Shown here piece after piece: positions 8,247 to 20,653 of a stretch of DNA of 64,000 bases (its first letter is position 1; every line of letters starts with the position of its first letter). A program made the translations under genes and the position numbers. Under the pieces are notes generated by a model. The model worked only from the letters and a program-made list of their open reading frames with translations, did no database searches and was not told where the DNA came from. This DNA is from Alkalibacillus aidingensis (GTDB lineage: Bacteria; Bacillota; Bacilli; Bacillales; Alkalibacillaceae), in NCBI RefSeq assembly GCF_014595945.1, contig NZ_JABXWU010000005.1, forward strand, positions 62,001 through 126,000, read 5' to 3'.

Positions 8247-10757
8247 TTATTCCTCTTCATTAGCTTCTGTTTCTTCATGATTTTCACCATTACTTAATTC
8301 TTCATTAGTGAAATCATCATCTTCAACTTCCTCTTTTTCAACAGGGGCAACGGTTGCTACTGCCTCTTCATCATCTAAACGGATTAAACGAACTCCTTGT
8401 GTATTACGTCCAGTAATTGAAATGGATTCTGATGGCATACGGATTAACACACCATCTACCGTTATGATCATTAAATCCTCTTCTCCAGTGACAGGCTTCA
8501 CAGCTACTACATGTCCATTCCGTGGATTTAACTTACAAGTCAAAATACCCTTACCTCCACGGTTTTGCATACGATATTCATCCTCAGGCGTTCGTTTTCC
8601 ATATCCTTTAGAGGTAACGGTTAACACATCTACCCCTTCATTAAGAATTTCCATAGATACGACTTCATCCTGTTCATGAAGCGAAATACCTTTAACACCT
8701 GTTGCGGTTCGTCCCATAACACGAACATCACTTTCATTAAAACGGATCAATGAACCTTGTTTTGTACCAATCATAATATGCTTATCACCATCTGTTAACC
8801 TAACGGAAATCAGCTCGTCATCTTCTCGTAGATTAATGGCTTTTAAACCACCTCTACGAATATTAGCAAACTGTTCTAACGTTGTTCGTTTAGCAAGTCC
8901 ATTTCTGGTTGTAAAGAATAAATACCAGTCGTCAACAAACTCATTAACAGTAATAACAGCATTGACCCACTCATCATTTTCGATTTCAATTACATTTATT
9001 AACGGGATTCCTTTTGCTGTCCGACTAAACTCTGGAATCTCGTAACCTTTTGCTCTAAACACTTTTCCTTTATTAGTAAAGAACAACAAAGTATCATGGG
9101 TTGAGGTTGAAAGTAAGTGTTCAACAAAGTCTTCATCGTGAGTATTCATACCTTGAATTCCACGACCTCCACGATTTTGAGATCGATAAGTAGTAGCAGG
9201 TAAACGTTTGATATAACCTCGGTGCGTTAATGTGACGATAACTGTTTCTTCAGGAATCAAATCCTCATCCTCAATCATATCCACTCCACCGACAACGATT
9301 TCAGTTCGGCGCTCATCATTGAAACGTTCTTTTAATTCTAATAGTTCTTCACGAATAATCTCTAATACTTTTTCTTCATCGGCAAGAATAGCTTTCAACT
9401 CACCAATTAAGTCAGTTACTTCTTTATATTCATTTTCTATCTTTTCACGCTCTAAACCAGTTAGGCGTTGCAAGCGCATATCTAGGATCGCTTGAGCTTG
9501 TTTTTCTGATAAACCGAAGCGATTCATTAACCCATCTCGAGCTGAGTCCGTTGTTTGTGATTTTCTGATTAACTCAATCACTTCGTCAAGGTGATCTAAA
9601 GCAATGCGTAAACCTGCTAAAATATGAGCTCTTGCTTCAGCTTTATCTAAGTCATATTGTGTTCGTCTGACAATAACTTCTTTTTGGTGTTCTAAATAGT
9701 ATTCTAGAGTCTGTTTCAGATTTAATACTTTCGGTTGACCATCAACTAAAGATAGCATGTTGATTCCAAACGAAGTCTGTAATGCTGTTTGTTTATATAA
9801 ATTATTCAGAACCACATTAGGGTTCGCATCGCGACGAATTTCGATGACAACTCGTAATCCTTCTCGGTCTGATTCATCACGTAAATCGGTAATCCCATCA
9901 ATCTTCTTATCACGGACAAGTTCAGCAATTTTTTCAATTAGTCTAGCTTTATTCACCTGGAAAGGAAGTTCAGACACAATAATTCGTGACTTTCCATTAG
10001 CTTCCTCTTCAATATCAGCTTTAGAGCGTATGGTAATAGAGCCTTTTCCTGTTTCATACGCCTGACGAATGCCACTTTTTCCTAAGATTTGACCACCTGT
10101 AGGGAAATCTGGACCATGTACATAATCTTCCATTAACTCTGAAATTGTGATATCTGGATTTTTACTAATAGCTAATACGGCATCAATGACTTCACCTAAT
10201 TGGTGGGGAGGAATATTAGTAGCCATACCAACGGCAATTCCCGAAGCTCCGTTTACTAACAGATTTGGGAATTTCGCTGGTAGGACAACAGGTTCCTTCT
10301 CTGCCCCATCATAGTTTTCCTCATAATCAATCGTGTTTTTATTAATATCACGCAGGATTTCCATGGAAATCTTGGACATTCTTGCTTCTGTATAACGCAT
10401 AGCAGCAGCGGCATCTCCGTCAACAGAACCAAAGTTACCATGGCCGTCAACTAGCATATAGCGGAAGTTAAAGTCCTGTGCCATTCTTACCATCGCATCA
10501 TATACAGCTGAATCACCATGGGGGTGATATTTACCGATGACTTCACCAACGATACGAGCTGATTTTTTATAAGCTTTATCTGCATGCATCCCCAAATCGT
10601 GCATCGCATAAAGAATACGTCGGTGTACAGGCTTTAGTCCATCACGTACATCTGGAAGTGCACGTGAGACAATAACACTCATTGCGTAATCTAGAAATGA
10701 TGTACGCATTTCTTGGCTAATATTTATTTCTTGAACTTTTGGACGTTGTTGATCCAA
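8247..10757 (-). CDS. gyrA: DNA gyrase subunit A
   Basis: GyrA cuts and rejoins DNA in the A2B2 gyrase complex that introduces negative supercoils. The 836-residue protein has the catalytic Tyr122 in [12 protein letters not shown] and a quinolone-determining segment with Ser83 and Asp87. The C-terminal six-bladed beta-pinwheel starts near residue 500 with the GyrA box NRGGRG, and there is an acidic tail. The tail (about 40 Asp/Glu-rich residues) is typical. It follows gyrB with a 74-bp gap containing a hairpin. Confidence 0.99.
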   Translation of the reverse strand: MDQQRPKVQEINISQEMRTSFLDYAMSVIVSRALPDVRDGLKPVHRRILYAMHDLGMHADKAYKKSARIVGEVIGKYHPHGDSAVYDAMVRMAQDFNFRYMLVDGHGNFGSVDGDAAAAMRYTEARMSKISMEILRDINKNTIDYEENYDGAEKEPVVLPAKFPNLLVNGASGIAVGMATNIPPHQLGEVIDAVLAISKNPDITISELMEDYVHGPDFPTGGQILGKSGIRQAYETGKGSITIRSKADIEEEANGKSRIIVSELPFQVNKARLIEKIAELVRDKKIDGITDLRDESDREGLRVVIEIRRDANPNVVLNNLYKQTALQTSFGINMLSLVDGQPKVLNLKQTLEYYLEHQKEVIVRRTQYDLDKAEARAHILAGLRIALDHLDEVIELIRKSQTTDSARDGLMNRFGLSEKQAQAILDMRLQRLTGLEREKIENEYKEVTDLIGELKAILADEEKVLEIIREELLELKERFNDERRTEIVVGGVDMIEDEDLIPEETVIVTLTHRGYIKRLPATTYRSQNRGGRGIQGMNTHDEDFVEHLLSTSTHDTLLFFTNKGKVFRAKGYEIPEFSRTAKGIPLINVIEIENDEWVNAVITVNEFVDDWYLFFTTRNGLAKRTTLEQFANIRRGGLKAINLREDDELISVRLTDGDKHIMIGTKQGSLIRFNESDVRVMGRTATGVKGISLHEQDEVVSMEILNEGVDVLTVTSKGYGKRTPEDEYRMQNRGGKGILTCKLNPRNGHVVAVKPVTGEEDLMIITVDGVLIRMPSESISITGRNTQGVRLIRLDDEEAVATVAPVEKEEVEDDDFTNEELSNGENHEETEANEEE

Positions 10758-10789
10758 CAGTAATTACCTCCCTATTAGAAGAAACATAA

Positions 10790-10819
10790 GCGCCAAGTGT
10801 ATGTGTTTAATTTGGCGCT
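10790..10819 (-). terminator. Hairpin between gyrB and gyrA
   Basis: AGCGCCAA and TTGGCGCT form a perfect 8-bp inverted repeat around a loop of about 14 nt. No long T-run follows, so it may attenuate or process rather than stop transcription. Confidence 0.4.
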
Positions 10820-10831
10820 GTAACTGACTAT

Positions 10832-12784
<1,953 letters not shown>

Positions 12785-12799
12785 TTATCTTTACTAGAT

Positions 12800-13093
12800 T
12801 TAATCATCTGTTGAATGCGTAATCTCATCAATTTCATCTATTTTATCTAACATATGTGATAATTGGGCACGTTTATTTAATGTGGATACAGATAATGAAC
12901 TGAAATAGATATGGTCGACAGTTATTACAATCGCTTTAGGATCTTCATAATATGCTTCAGTTACATTACCATTTTTACGTTGATTAAAAATCATCTCTTC
13001 TACAATTGAAGAAGAACTAAGTAAATTATAATCGATAATAGATACAACTTCCTCTGACCGAATTACATGCTCGTCACCAATATGTATAAACAA
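12800..13093 (-). CDS. remB: Extracellular matrix regulator RemB
   Basis: A 97-residue DUF370/RemB (YaaB) protein with the characteristic start MFIHIGDEHVIRSEEVVSIID. It begins with TTG at 13093, with GGTGAGG 7 bp upstream. In B. subtilis RemB helps activate biofilm matrix genes. The position between recF and gyrB is conserved in Bacillaceae and supports the call more than the short sequence alone. Confidence 0.92.
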   Translation of the reverse strand: MFIHIGDEHVIRSEEVVSIIDYNLLSSSSIVEEMIFNQRKNGNVTEAYYEDPKAIVITVDHIYFSSLSVSTLNKRAQLSHMLDKIDEIDEITHSTDD

Positions 13094-13102
13094 CAGCTAA
13101 CC

Positions 13103-14221
13103 TCACCTTTCTATTAATATTGTCCCGTTATAAATTTTAAACATCTCTGCTTGTTTGAGTGTTTCATGGTCAATACCATCAACATTTGTAGTCGTAACAA
13201 ATGTTTGAACTTTACCTTGAATCGTATTTAAAAGATGTGATTGTCTATGATGATCTAATTCGCTTAGGACATCATCTAATAAAAGAATTGGATACTCTCC
13301 TACTTCTTGATATATTAACTCAATTTCAGCTAACTTTAAGGATAAAGCTGTCGTTCTTTGTTGTCCTTGTGACCCAAAGGTTTGGACATTACGGTCGTTG
13401 ACAAAAAACATTAAGTCATCACGATGTGGCCCAGCTAAAGTTGTTCCCCGGTCTATTTCACGGTCTTCAATCTGCTTAAAGTGTTCAATATATCTATCTT
13501 TTATTTTCTCCAATTCTAAGCCTTCTGATACGTTGACAGACGTATCATAGCTGATTGTTAGTTCTTCTAATCCACGACTAATGCCTTCATGGATCGGAAC
13601 AGCCCAATCCCTAAGCTTAGCTAAAAATTGATAACGCCTCTCAACTACGATACTTGCATGATCAATTAATTGATCAGTTAACACGTTAAGCATCGTTTTA
13701 TCTTTTTGAGGGTAACGTTGCAACTCTTTTAGTAAAGCATTTCTTTGTTTTAAAATTTTTTGGTAGTGACCTAAATGATAAATATAGATTGGTTGAATCT
13801 GGCCAATCTCCATATCAATAAATTTTCGTCTCTCTTGTGGACTACCTTTAACTAAGTTTAGATCTTCTGGGGCAAACATCACAACATTTAAAGACCCAAT
13901 GTAATCACTTAAACGTTTTTGTTCAATATGATTGAACTTAGCTTTTTTACCCTTATTCGAAAAAATGACTTCAAGTGGAAACGTTCGATTACGTTTAAAT
14001 ACACTACCTTTAATTTTACCATACTCTGAGTCCCATTTAATTAATTCTTTGTCTTTTGATGTCCGATGCGATTTGGTAAAAGCTAAAACGTAGATAGCCT
14101 CCATCAAATTAGTCTTTCCCTGTGCATTTTCTCCAATAATGACGTTGATTTGGTTATTAAACGACAAAGACAGTTCTTCATAGTTACGGTAATTTGTTAA
14201 TGTTATTTCCTCGATATGCAT
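13103..14221 (-). CDS. recF: DNA repair and replication protein RecF
   Basis: RecF is an SMC-like ATPase that helps load RecA at single-stranded gaps with RecO and RecR. The sequence shows the N-terminal [12 protein letters not shown], Walker [20 protein letters not shown], signature [17 protein letters not shown], and Walker [14 protein letters not shown] chose MHIEEITL (14221). An ATG two codons earlier (14227) is closer to the AAAGGAG site and is a fair alternative, giving 372 or 374 residues. It lies 29 bp after yaaA. Confidence 0.97.
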   Translation of the reverse strand: MHIEEITLTNYRNYEELSLSFNNQINVIIGENAQGKTNLMEAIYVLAFTKSHRTSKDKELIKWDSEYGKIKGSVFKRNRTFPLEVIFSNKGKKAKFNHIEQKRLSDYIGSLNVVMFAPEDLNLVKGSPQERRKFIDMEIGQIQPIYIYHLGHYQKILKQRNALLKELQRYPQKDKTMLNVLTDQLIDHASIVVERRYQFLAKLRDWAVPIHEGISRGLEELTISYDTSVNVSEGLELEKIKDRYIEHFKQIEDREIDRGTTLAGPHRDDLMFFVNDRNVQTFGSQGQQRTTALSLKLAEIELIYQEVGEYPILLLDDVLSELDHHRQSHLLNTIQGKVQTFVTTTNVDGIDHETLKQAEMFKIYNGTILIER

Positions 14222-14250
14222 AAGCATGGGACTCCTTTGAAGCAATTTAC

Positions 14251-14472
14251 CTAATCTTCTTTTGTAATTTCAAAAGTTCCAATATCTTCAATTTCTATTG
14301 TATCATTTATTTTTAACTTTCGTCCTCTTCTTTGATCCTGTTCTCCATTAATATATATAGCGTAATCTTGTAAAAACAGTTTAACCATACCCCCTGATTC
14401 CACAATGTTAGCTAATTTTAAAAATTGTCCTAATGTTATGTGTTCAGTTTTAATCCCAATTTGTTCTGCCAT
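14251..14472 (-). CDS. yaaA: S4-domain RNA-binding protein YaaA
   Basis: A 73-residue protein made of one S4 domain: [20 protein letters not shown], then the [20 protein letters not shown] beta hairpin. S4 domains bind structured RNA. In B. subtilis YaaA (RlbA) is linked to ribosome assembly. Position between dnaN and recF is conserved. The ATG follows AAGGTGA. Confidence 0.94.
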   Translation of the reverse strand: MAEQIGIKTEHITLGQFLKLANIVESGGMVKLFLQDYAIYINGEQDQRRGRKLKINDTIEIEDIGTFEITKED

Positions 14473-14551
14473 AATTTCACCTTCTTAAAAGTAGTTACCC
14501 GTAGTTTTCTCCTAAATATATATTTTACTAAACATTTACTCATAAGAAAAG

Positions 14552-14594
14552 AAACTGAATAAACAAGGTATTTTATCGCTTGTTTATTCAGCTT
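14552..14594 (-). terminator. Terminator between dnaN and yaaA
   Basis: A 17-bp inverted repeat with one mismatch: GAAACTGAATAAACAAG against CTTGTTTATTCAGCTTC, with an 11-nt loop. On the minus strand it is followed by TTTCTTTTCTT. It would end part of the dnaA-dnaN transcript before yaaA-recF. Confidence 0.65.
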
Positions 14595-14609
14595 CTTGAT
14601 TAATCTTAT

Positions 14610-14763
14610 AAGATGGTTGGTGAATTGTGGATTTACTAACGAATACGACTTTTTATTTATGAATTATCTTTCATAGTTGATGAATACGCATCATTAACTA
14701 CTGAATAGGAGCAATTATAGCTGAATCGTCAACATTAATTGCTGAATGATCCATTTATCGAAT
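14610..14763. repeat. Array of ATTCATNAAT cores every 19-21 bp (copy 2)
   Basis: Read on the minus strand, units begin ATTC at 14747, 14726, 14706, 14685, 14664, 14644 and 14625. Their order and internal letters match copy 1 at 6860-7112: ATTCAGCAATTAATGTTGAC here against ATTCAACAATTAATGTTGGC there, followed by ATTCAGCTATAATTGC against ATTCATCTATAATTGC. The orientation is inverted relative to copy 1. No gene is present. Confidence 0.85.
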
Positions 14764-14932
14764 TCTATCCACCATTAATCTTTACACTTGGAGGATGATG
14801 TTCATTATCACGTTATTTGATCTTATGGATTACTATGATATCGCTGGAAATACACTACGCTAGTAAAGTGGTTAATCATTCTTACATATATTTCATTAAT
14901 TGGATCATCACCATTAGCGTAGGCAGAATACG

Positions 14933-15037
14933 TAGACTCCTGTGGAAACAACACGAGCCTGAAGACCCCACAGACCGAACGTTTTTTGTGAGGTCGAGGA
15001 GGCTTCAGCCGTGTCCACGGAAAGCGGAGTATTCTGC
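14933..15037. repeat. Dispersed imperfect palindrome
   Basis: A relatively GC-rich element of about 105 bp closed by the perfect 9-bp pair GCAGAATAC / GTATTCTGC. Further pairs inside it are CCTGTGGA with TCCACGG and GCCTGAAG with CTTCAGCC, giving a cruciform or long RNA hairpin. Similar sequences (AGAATACGTAGACTCCTG...) are, to my knowledge, scattered through Bacillaceae intergenic regions. A decayed right half is at 1917-1962. The open frame crossing it is not a gene. Confidence 0.7.
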
Positions 15038-15122
15038 TGGAGCGGGGTTATTGCACTCAAAAATAACATAAGAGTTTTTACTGAACATCATACTCACTAT
15101 CTTAGACATTAATAAAAAACGA

Positions 15123-16268
15123 TTAATAAGTTCTAACTGGCGTGATCAGCTGTAAAATTTGTTCTTGTTCATCAATGGGTTCAATAATAAACGGCCTCAT
15201 CGCACCGGTGAATTGAATCTTGATTTCTTCAGCATCAATCGCTCTCAATGCATCAATCATATATTTAGCGTTAAAGGAAATTTTAAGGTCTTCTCCTTCA
15301 ATTGTATTGGTATTTAAAACTTCTTCAGCTGTACCAATTTCAGGAGAATTACTCGTAATTTCAATAGCTTGGTCCCCTTTAGTAACCAGTTTAACAATAT
15401 TATTACGGTTGTCTTTAGCTAATAGACTGGCACGATCAATTGTTTGAATTAATTCTTTAGCACCAACTTGAATCTCTGTTTTACTCTGGTTAGGAATTAG
15501 TCTAGATGTTTCAGGATAATTTCCATCCAGTAAACGAGAAAGGAAAAAGAGATTATTTGTTCTAAACAGAATTTGGTTCTCAGCAACACTAATCTGAATT
15601 GAGTCTTGAGTGTCATCTAATATTTTGTTTAATTCTCCTAGGCTTTTACCAGGGATAACAATATTATTAAAGGATAAAGCTCCAGTCTCTTCATTCATTT
15701 TAACTCGTCTTGACGCCAATCGGTGACTATCCGTTGCAACTAATTCTAGTTGTTCATCTTCTAATTTGAAATGTACCCCAGTTAAGATGGGACGAGTTTC
15801 TGATGTTGATACTGCAAAGTTAGTTTGACGAATTAATGTTTTCAATAAATCCGTAGGCATCTCGAAACTATTGTCTGTTTGTAAAACTGGTAATTGTGGA
15901 TATTCATCAGGGTCTTGTCCATTCAACTTAAACTCTGCATTTCCTGAACGGATCATAATATTTAAGTCTCCGTCAGCTTCTATCTCTACTTGATCTTCTG
16001 GTAACTTACGAATAATATCAGGTAAAAACTTAGCTTGAACGACGACCTTACCTGGTGTTATTTCATGAATGTTAATAACTCCGTCTTCTTCTCTAGGAAT
16101 AATAGATTCAATTGTAATATCTGAATCACTACCAGTCAGCTTTAATCCTTGTTCATTGGCTTCTAATTTCATTCCTGAAAGAATCGGTATAGTTGTTTTA
16201 GGTGAAATAGCTCTCATGACATTTTGTATACTTTGCATCAATTGATCACGTTCAATGATTATTTTCAT
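15123..16268 (-). CDS. dnaN: DNA polymerase III beta sliding clamp
   Basis: DnaN forms the ring-shaped dimer that holds DNA polymerase III on DNA. The 381-residue product has three similar domains, starting MKIIIERDQLMQSIQNVMRA and ending QILQLITPVRTY, the family C-terminus. The ATG follows GGGAGG. It lies downstream of dnaA, and the 181-bp gap holds the origin unwinding region. Confidence 0.98.
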   Translation of the reverse strand: MKIIIERDQLMQSIQNVMRAISPKTTIPILSGMKLEANEQGLKLTGSDSDITIESIIPREEDGVINIHEITPGKVVVQAKFLPDIIRKLPEDQVEIEADGDLNIMIRSGNAEFKLNGQDPDEYPQLPVLQTDNSFEMPTDLLKTLIRQTNFAVSTSETRPILTGVHFKLEDEQLELVATDSHRLASRRVKMNEETGALSFNNIVIPGKSLGELNKILDDTQDSIQISVAENQILFRTNNLFFLSRLLDGNYPETSRLIPNQSKTEIQVGAKELIQTIDRASLLAKDNRNNIVKLVTKGDQAIEITSNSPEIGTAEEVLNTNTIEGEDLKISFNAKYMIDALRAIDAEEIKIQFTGAMRPFIIEPIDEQEQILQLITPVRTY

Positions 16269-16449
16269 AAGATCCTCCCGTATGTTTCTATATATTTATT
16301 TATTTTATATAAAAAAATAGTAATCATAGTAATAGAGCCTGTGAATTTGTGGATAACTAAGTTGAAGCTTTATTCTGTAAGTTGTCCACATGTTTATAAC
16401 TTGTTTGCAACCTTGCAACACTTATTCACAATGTTAACAAGCTGATTGG
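16269..16449. other. oriC unwinding region (dnaA-dnaN spacer)
   Basis: Read on the minus strand, DnaA boxes TTATTCACA (16422-16430), TTGTCCACA (16382-16390) and TTATCCACA (16348-16356) come first. A second adjoining box (AAATTCACA) follows, then a short GC-containing step. Next come TATTACTATGATTACTATT (DnaA-trio-like triplets, about 16317-16337) and an AT-only stretch (16284-16316). This order matches the B. subtilis incC unwinding site, where DnaA spreads from boxes onto trios to open the duplex. Confidence 0.88.
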
Positions 16450-17796
16450 TTAGTTAGATTTGATCTGTTCAGTAATTTCATCGATTTCACGTTGGAGTTG
16501 AATATCTTCTGCTAGCATTTTGGATATTTTTTCGTGGGCGTGAATGACTGTTGTATGATCACGGCCTCCAAATTCATCGCCAATTCTAGGTAAAGAGAAA
16601 TCCGTTAATTCACGAGCTAAATACATGGCGATTTGTCTAGGAAAGGCAATAGACTTTGTTCGTTTTTTTGCAGCAAAATCTTCTATTTGAATGTTAAATC
16701 GATGGGCAATAACTTCTTGGATCCCTTTGATGGTAATTTCTTTAGGTTTTGAATTTGGCACAATATCCTTTAATGCATCGGCTGCTAATGAAGCGTCAAT
16801 ATCTTGATTAACTAAGGAAGAATAAGCGACAACACGAATTAATGCTCCTTCTAATTCACGAATATTAGTATCGATCTGATTAGCAATATAAAGCATCACT
16901 TCATTAGGAATATCCAGTCCATCTGCTTTCGCTTTCTTACGTAAGATAGCAATTCTTGTTTCTAAGTCAGGTGGAGTAATATCGGTAATTAATCCCCATT
17001 CAAAGCGTGATCTAAGTCGGTCTTCTAAGGTTGGAATCTCCTTTGGTGGTCGGTCACTTGAGATCACAATTTGTTTATTATCCTCGTGCAGGGAGTTAAA
17101 TGTATGGAAAAATTCTTCCTGAGTTTGTTCTTTTCCCGCTAAAAATTGAATATCATCAATTAATAAAACGTCGACATTTCGATATTTATTACGAAAATCA
17201 ATGGTTTTATTATCACGAATTGAATTAATAAACTCATTGGTAAATTTCTCTGAAGATAAGTAAACGACTTTTGCATCAGGATTATGTTCAATTACATAAT
17301 GGCCAATTGCATGCATTAAGTGAGTTTTCCCTAAACCTACGCCCCCGTAGATAAACAAAGGGTTATAGGCTTTGGCTGGTGCTTCTGCTACAGCTAGGGA
17401 AGCAGCATGGGCAAAACGGTTCCCTGATCCAATGACAAATGTTTCGAAAGTATATTTAGAGTTAAGCATCGTTTTAGAATTCCCGTCTTGGTTTTTTGGT
17501 TGATTAAACTTTTTGATTGGTTGATTCATTGGTTCATCAACATTTTCACTTTCGGGAATAATAAATTTAGGAGTTAATTTGGACCCGGTTAAGTTGAATA
17601 AAGTTTCAGTAATTAATCCAGCATAGCTATTTTCCAACCAATCTCTTGCAAATTCATTGGGGGCAATAATATAGATTTGGTGTTCATCTATGGATTTTGC
17701 TTCTGTAGATTTAAGCCAAGTATCAAAACTGGGTTTGCTTATCTTTGTTTCTAATTCTGCCAAGGTTTGTTGCCAGATCTCGGATATATTTTCCAA
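16450..17796 (-). CDS. dnaA: Chromosomal replication initiator DnaA
   Basis: DnaA binds TTATCCACA boxes and melts oriC. I start at TTG 17796 ([16 protein letters not shown]), because the upstream ATG at 17808 overlaps its own ribosome site (AGAAAGGA) and the TTG start matches the B. subtilis N-terminus. This gives 448 residues against 446. The domain I helicase-loading region is followed by a low-complexity linker (about 85-110). AAA+ motifs are [15 protein letters not shown] and [20 protein letters not shown], and the domain IV helix-turn-helix is [15 protein letters not shown]. DnaA boxes upstream suggest autoregulation. Confidence 0.98.
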   Translation of the reverse strand: MENISEIWQQTLAELETKISKPSFDTWLKSTEAKSIDEHQIYIIAPNEFARDWLENSYAGLITETLFNLTGSKLTPKFIIPESENVDEPMNQPIKKFNQPKNQDGNSKTMLNSKYTFETFVIGSGNRFAHAASLAVAEAPAKAYNPLFIYGGVGLGKTHLMHAIGHYVIEHNPDAKVVYLSSEKFTNEFINSIRDNKTIDFRNKYRNVDVLLIDDIQFLAGKEQTQEEFFHTFNSLHEDNKQIVISSDRPPKEIPTLEDRLRSRFEWGLITDITPPDLETRIAILRKKAKADGLDIPNEVMLYIANQIDTNIRELEGALIRVVAYSSLVNQDIDASLAADALKDIVPNSKPKEITIKGIQEVIAHRFNIQIEDFAAKKRTKSIAFPRQIAMYLARELTDFSLPRIGDEFGGRDHTTVIHAHEKISKMLAEDIQLQREIDEITEQIKSN

Positions 17797-18250
17797 ACAC
17801 TTACACATCCTTTCTAGTGTTTTTTCTGGTTGATCTAATAGTTAACTTGTGGACAAGACAAACGGGTTATATAAACGTTATAATACATTTATCGACAATT
17901 TCCACAATCATGTTAATAAGTTTAAAAACAAGCTGTTGATGGTTATTCACATTGTATCCACATATTGTGGAAAAGTTTCGAGCGTTAATTTATTTATCCA
18001 CGGTAAAACAACATAATCATACCAAAATAAACCTTTGATTTCAATGGAATTCGTGACTTATCCACACAAAAAACATATATGTATATAATTTTTGTCCACA
18101 ACCGTTAGTTTTGTGGTTAAATGTCGAAAAAGTGTGTGGATAATAAAAAGTGAAATTTATTTGTTAACTGTTCGTGTGGATAAGTGGATTTTATGCTTCG
18201 AAGGTTTAGAATGTCTATGATTGGTAAATGATTGTGGATAACCATGAGTT
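17797..18250. other. oriC DnaA-box cluster upstream of dnaA
   Basis: Boxes on the plus strand include TTATTCACA (17943), TTATCCACG (17994), TTATCCACA (18058) and TTGTCCACA (18092). On the minus strand TTATCCACA appears as TGTGGATAA at 18135, 18175 and 18233. A weaker box is at 17954 (GTATCCACA). This corresponds to incA/incB of B. subtilis, the second half of a bipartite origin. The rest up to 18374 is AT-rich with no gene. Confidence 0.93.
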
Positions 18251-18374
18251 TATGATGAGAGATGAGATGTTATTTATTGTAATGATCGTTTCTTATTTTT
18301 GGAGATCAATTTAGAAGACTTTTCCTTGTTGTGTTATTAGGCGATTTATATTATAATGTAAAGCAGTTTGTCTG

Positions 18375-18404
18375 TTGACATTCAATGCGAATTTTTAATA
18401 TACT
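18375..18404 (+). promoter_or_regulatory. Promoter of rpmH
   Basis: TTGACA (18375-18380) and TATACT (18399-18404) separated by 18 bp, about 50 bp before the rpmH ribosome site. Confidence 0.75.
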
Positions 18405-18459
18405 AACTTGGACTGCTTAGAAGTACGAGTGAGTTTGTTGATTTCAGGAGGTGTATAGT

Positions 18460-18594
18460 ATGAAACGCACATATCAACCAAATAAAAGAAAACGTAGTAA
18501 AGTACACGGTTTCCGTTCACGTATGAAAACTAAAAACGGTAGAAAAGTGTTAGCGCGTCGTCGTCGTAAAGGAAGAAAAGTACTTTCTGCCTAG
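18460..18594 (+). CDS. rpmH: 50S ribosomal protein L34
   Basis: A 44-residue, highly basic protein: [18 protein letters not shown] at the start and [11 protein letters not shown] at the end, the standard L34 sequence and length. The ATG follows AGGAGG. It is the first rightward gene from oriC, as in B. subtilis, and is followed by a terminator before rnpA. Confidence 0.98.
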   Translation: MKRTYQPNKRKRSKVHGFRSRMKTKNGRKVLARRRRKGRKVLSA

Positions 18595-18626
18595 ACCACT
18601 GAAAGTTAATCAGTGGTCTTTTTTCT
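18594..18626 (+). terminator. Terminator after rpmH
   Basis: GACCACTGA and TCAGTGGTC pair around a short loop and are followed by six Ts. It probably reduces read-through into rnpA. Confidence 0.75.
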
Positions 18627-18670
18627 AGTAATCAAAATATTTTAATAAAGTTTGGATTGGAAGATCTTTA

Positions 18671-19018
18671 TTGAAAAAAGACTATCGAGTGAAGAAAAAT
18701 GAAGAATTCCAACATATTTTTAAGAAAGGGCATTCATTTGCCAATCGTCAGCTCGTGATCTATTCATTAAAAAAAGATGGACAAGATCATTTTCGAGTGG
18801 GCCTTTCAGTAGGTAAGAAAATTGGCAATGCAGTGACCCGAAACCGAATTAAACGCTATTTGCGACAAGCGTTTATAGAGTTAGAACCATATATTAAAAA
18901 TGATTATGATTATGTGATTATTGCACGTAATCAAACGAAGAATATGAGTTTTAGCGAAATTAAAAGTAGCTTGACGCATTTATTGAAGAAAACGAATCAA
19001 TTTGATCATAAATCCTGA
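18671..19018 (+). CDS. rnpA: Ribonuclease P protein component
   Basis: RnpA assists the RNase P RNA in maturing tRNA 5' ends. The 115-residue product shows the RNR motif region [17 protein letters not shown], a basic helix, and the N-terminal [19 protein letters not shown]. The start is TTG at 18671. Length and place between rpmH and yidC are typical. Confidence 0.97.
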   Translation: MKKDYRVKKNEEFQHIFKKGHSFANRQLVIYSLKKDGQDHFRVGLSVGKKIGNAVTRNRIKRYLRQAFIELEPYIKNDYDYVIIARNQTKNMSFSEIKSSLTHLLKKTNQFDHKS

Positions 19019-19101
19019 TATACTAGTGGTAAAAGTTCTATATTTAGTGCTAAAATACTTGGTATAAATCGATTGTTCTAGTTAGATAGGAGGAACAGGA
19101 A

Positions 19102-19875
19102 GTGCGCAAAAAGCTGTTATTGGTTGTTTTATTAATTGGCTTAGCGACTCTATTAACTGGGTGCTTTGAAGTTAATGAACCAATCGATGCCGAAAGTGAA
19201 GGTATTTGGAATAGTTTCTTTGTCTATCCGTTATCTTTTTTAATCACATATATAGCTGAGGATATCTTTAATCATGGATTTGGTTTAGCTATTGTCATCG
19301 TTACGGTATTATTACGTACACTAGTTTTACCTTTAAATATTAAGCAACTAAAATCATCCCAAGCCATGCAATTAATTCAACCTGAGTTAAAAGAAATCCG
19401 TGAAAAGTATTCATCAAAAGATGCGCAAACGCAGCAAAAGTTACAACAAGAAACGATGGCATTATTCCAACGTCATGGTGTCAACCCATTAGCAGGATGT
19501 TTGCCGATTGTTGCCCAGATGCCAATTTTGATTGCATTTTATCATGCGATTGTTCGTACTGAGGAAATCAGTAGATACGATTTCTTATGGTTTGAATTAG
19601 GTAATCCAGATATAATTCTTGCGATTATTACCTTCGCAACAACATTTATTCAGCAGAAGATTATGATGGCAGGAACACCAGCTTCAGATAACCCACAGAT
19701 GAAAATTATGTTATACTTGTTACCAGTAATGATCGGTGTATTTGCATTATTCTTCCCAGCAGCGTTAGCGCTATATTGGGTAGTTGGTAACTTCTTTATG
19801 ATTGCTCAAACACTATTAATTCGTCGTCCAATGATGAGAGAATTCGAAAAAAATAATGGAGGCACGAAAAAGTGA
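19102..19875 (+). CDS. yidC: Membrane protein insertase YidC1 (SpoIIIJ type)
   Basis: YidC inserts membrane proteins; the SpoIIIJ paralogue is also needed for sigma-G activity in sporulation. The 257-residue product begins with a lipoprotein signal peptide (lipobox LLTG-C21) and has about five membrane segments. The conserved Arg of the hydrophilic groove lies in VTVLLRTLVLPL. The start is GTG after TAGGAGGAAC. It overlaps jag by 4 bp. Which paralogue it is rests on position. Confidence 0.95.
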   Translation: MRKKLLLVVLLIGLATLLTGCFEVNEPIDAESEGIWNSFFVYPLSFLITYIAEDIFNHGFGLAIVIVTVLLRTLVLPLNIKQLKSSQAMQLIQPELKEIREKYSSKDAQTQQKLQQETMALFQRHGVNPLAGCLPIVAQMPILIAFYHAIVRTEEISRYDFLWFELGNPDIILAIITFATTFIQQKIMMAGTPASDNPQMKIMLYLLPVMIGVFALFFPAALALYWVVGNFFMIAQTLLIRRPMMREFEKNNGGTKK

Positions 19876-20495
19876 GAGAAATAACGGCTAGTGGTCAAAC
19901 AGTTGAAGAAGCAAAAATTAATGCCCTTCGTCAATTAGATTTAACAGAAGACCAAGTAAAAGTTGAAGTGATTGATGAGGGTAAAAAAGGAATACTAGGT
20001 GTTTTTGGATCTAAGCGAGCTTATGTTAAAGTGCAAGAGAAAAAAGACATCGTCAAAGAAGGTATGTTTTATCTTAAACAACTTGCTGAGCAAATCGGTG
20101 CTGGAGATATTGATGTCCAAGTAACGCAAAATGATCAAGAAATAGTCTATGACTTAATAGGTGAGAAAATCGGACTGTTAATTGGTAAACGTGGACAAAC
20201 TATTAATGCCCTTCAATATTTAACAAACCTAGTTGTTAATAAGGATACGGATTCTTATTATAGTGTAATTGTGGATGCTGAGGGTTATCGTGAACGACGT
20301 CAAGAAACTTTAGTTAACCTTGCTAATAACTTAGCCAAAAAAGCAATTCGTTTAAATGAGGAAGTTCATATAGAGCCTATGCCTTCTTTTGAAAGAAAGA
20401 TTATTCACACTGCTCTTCATGACCACAATGACGTATCAACGTATTCGGATGGGAAAGATCCTAATCGAAGAGTTGTTATTAAGCCGGAAAAATAG
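19872..20495 (+). CDS. jag: RNA-binding protein Jag (KhpB)
   Basis: The 207-residue product has a Jag N-terminal domain (about 1-50, EITASGQTVEEAKINAL), a KH domain with GLLIGKRGQTINALQYL, and a C-terminal R3H domain. It binds RNA and is linked to cell elongation control in Firmicutes. GTG start overlaps the yidC stop by 4 bp, so translation is probably coupled. Confidence 0.95.
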   Translation: MREITASGQTVEEAKINALRQLDLTEDQVKVEVIDEGKKGILGVFGSKRAYVKVQEKKDIVKEGMFYLKQLAEQIGAGDIDVQVTQNDQEIVYDLIGEKIGLLIGKRGQTINALQYLTNLVVNKDTDSYYSVIVDAEGYRERRQETLVNLANNLAKKAIRLNEEVHIEPMPSFERKIIHTALHDHNDVSTYSDGKDPNRRVVIKPEK

Positions 20496-20513
20496 GTTAT
20501 AATAAATAGAAAG

Positions 20514-20547
20514 AATAGCTAATCCTAGTAGGTTAGCTATTTTTTTA
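20514..20547 (+). terminator. Terminator after jag
   Basis: AATAGCTAA and TTAGCTATT form a 9-bp stem followed by seven Ts. Confidence 0.75.
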
Positions 20548-20653
20548 TGTTAATTAGAGCATTTTAATTAGAGCATTCTTTATTTCTTTTCTTTCTTGGT
20601 TAATTATGATATTGTTTTTAGTTAGGAAATTAAGTGTGAAAGGGGTGAAGGGT

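Noticed and set aside
8308-10065. Several plus-strand open frames
   Set aside because: All lie antisense within gyrA and follow its codon pattern.
14817-15071. Open reading frame of 84 codons
   Set aside because: It runs through the dispersed palindrome, has no ribosome site, and gives no protein-like composition.
20550-20577. Small direct repeat TTAATTAGAGCATT
   Set aside because: Two short copies only, explained by slippage, with no sign of function.
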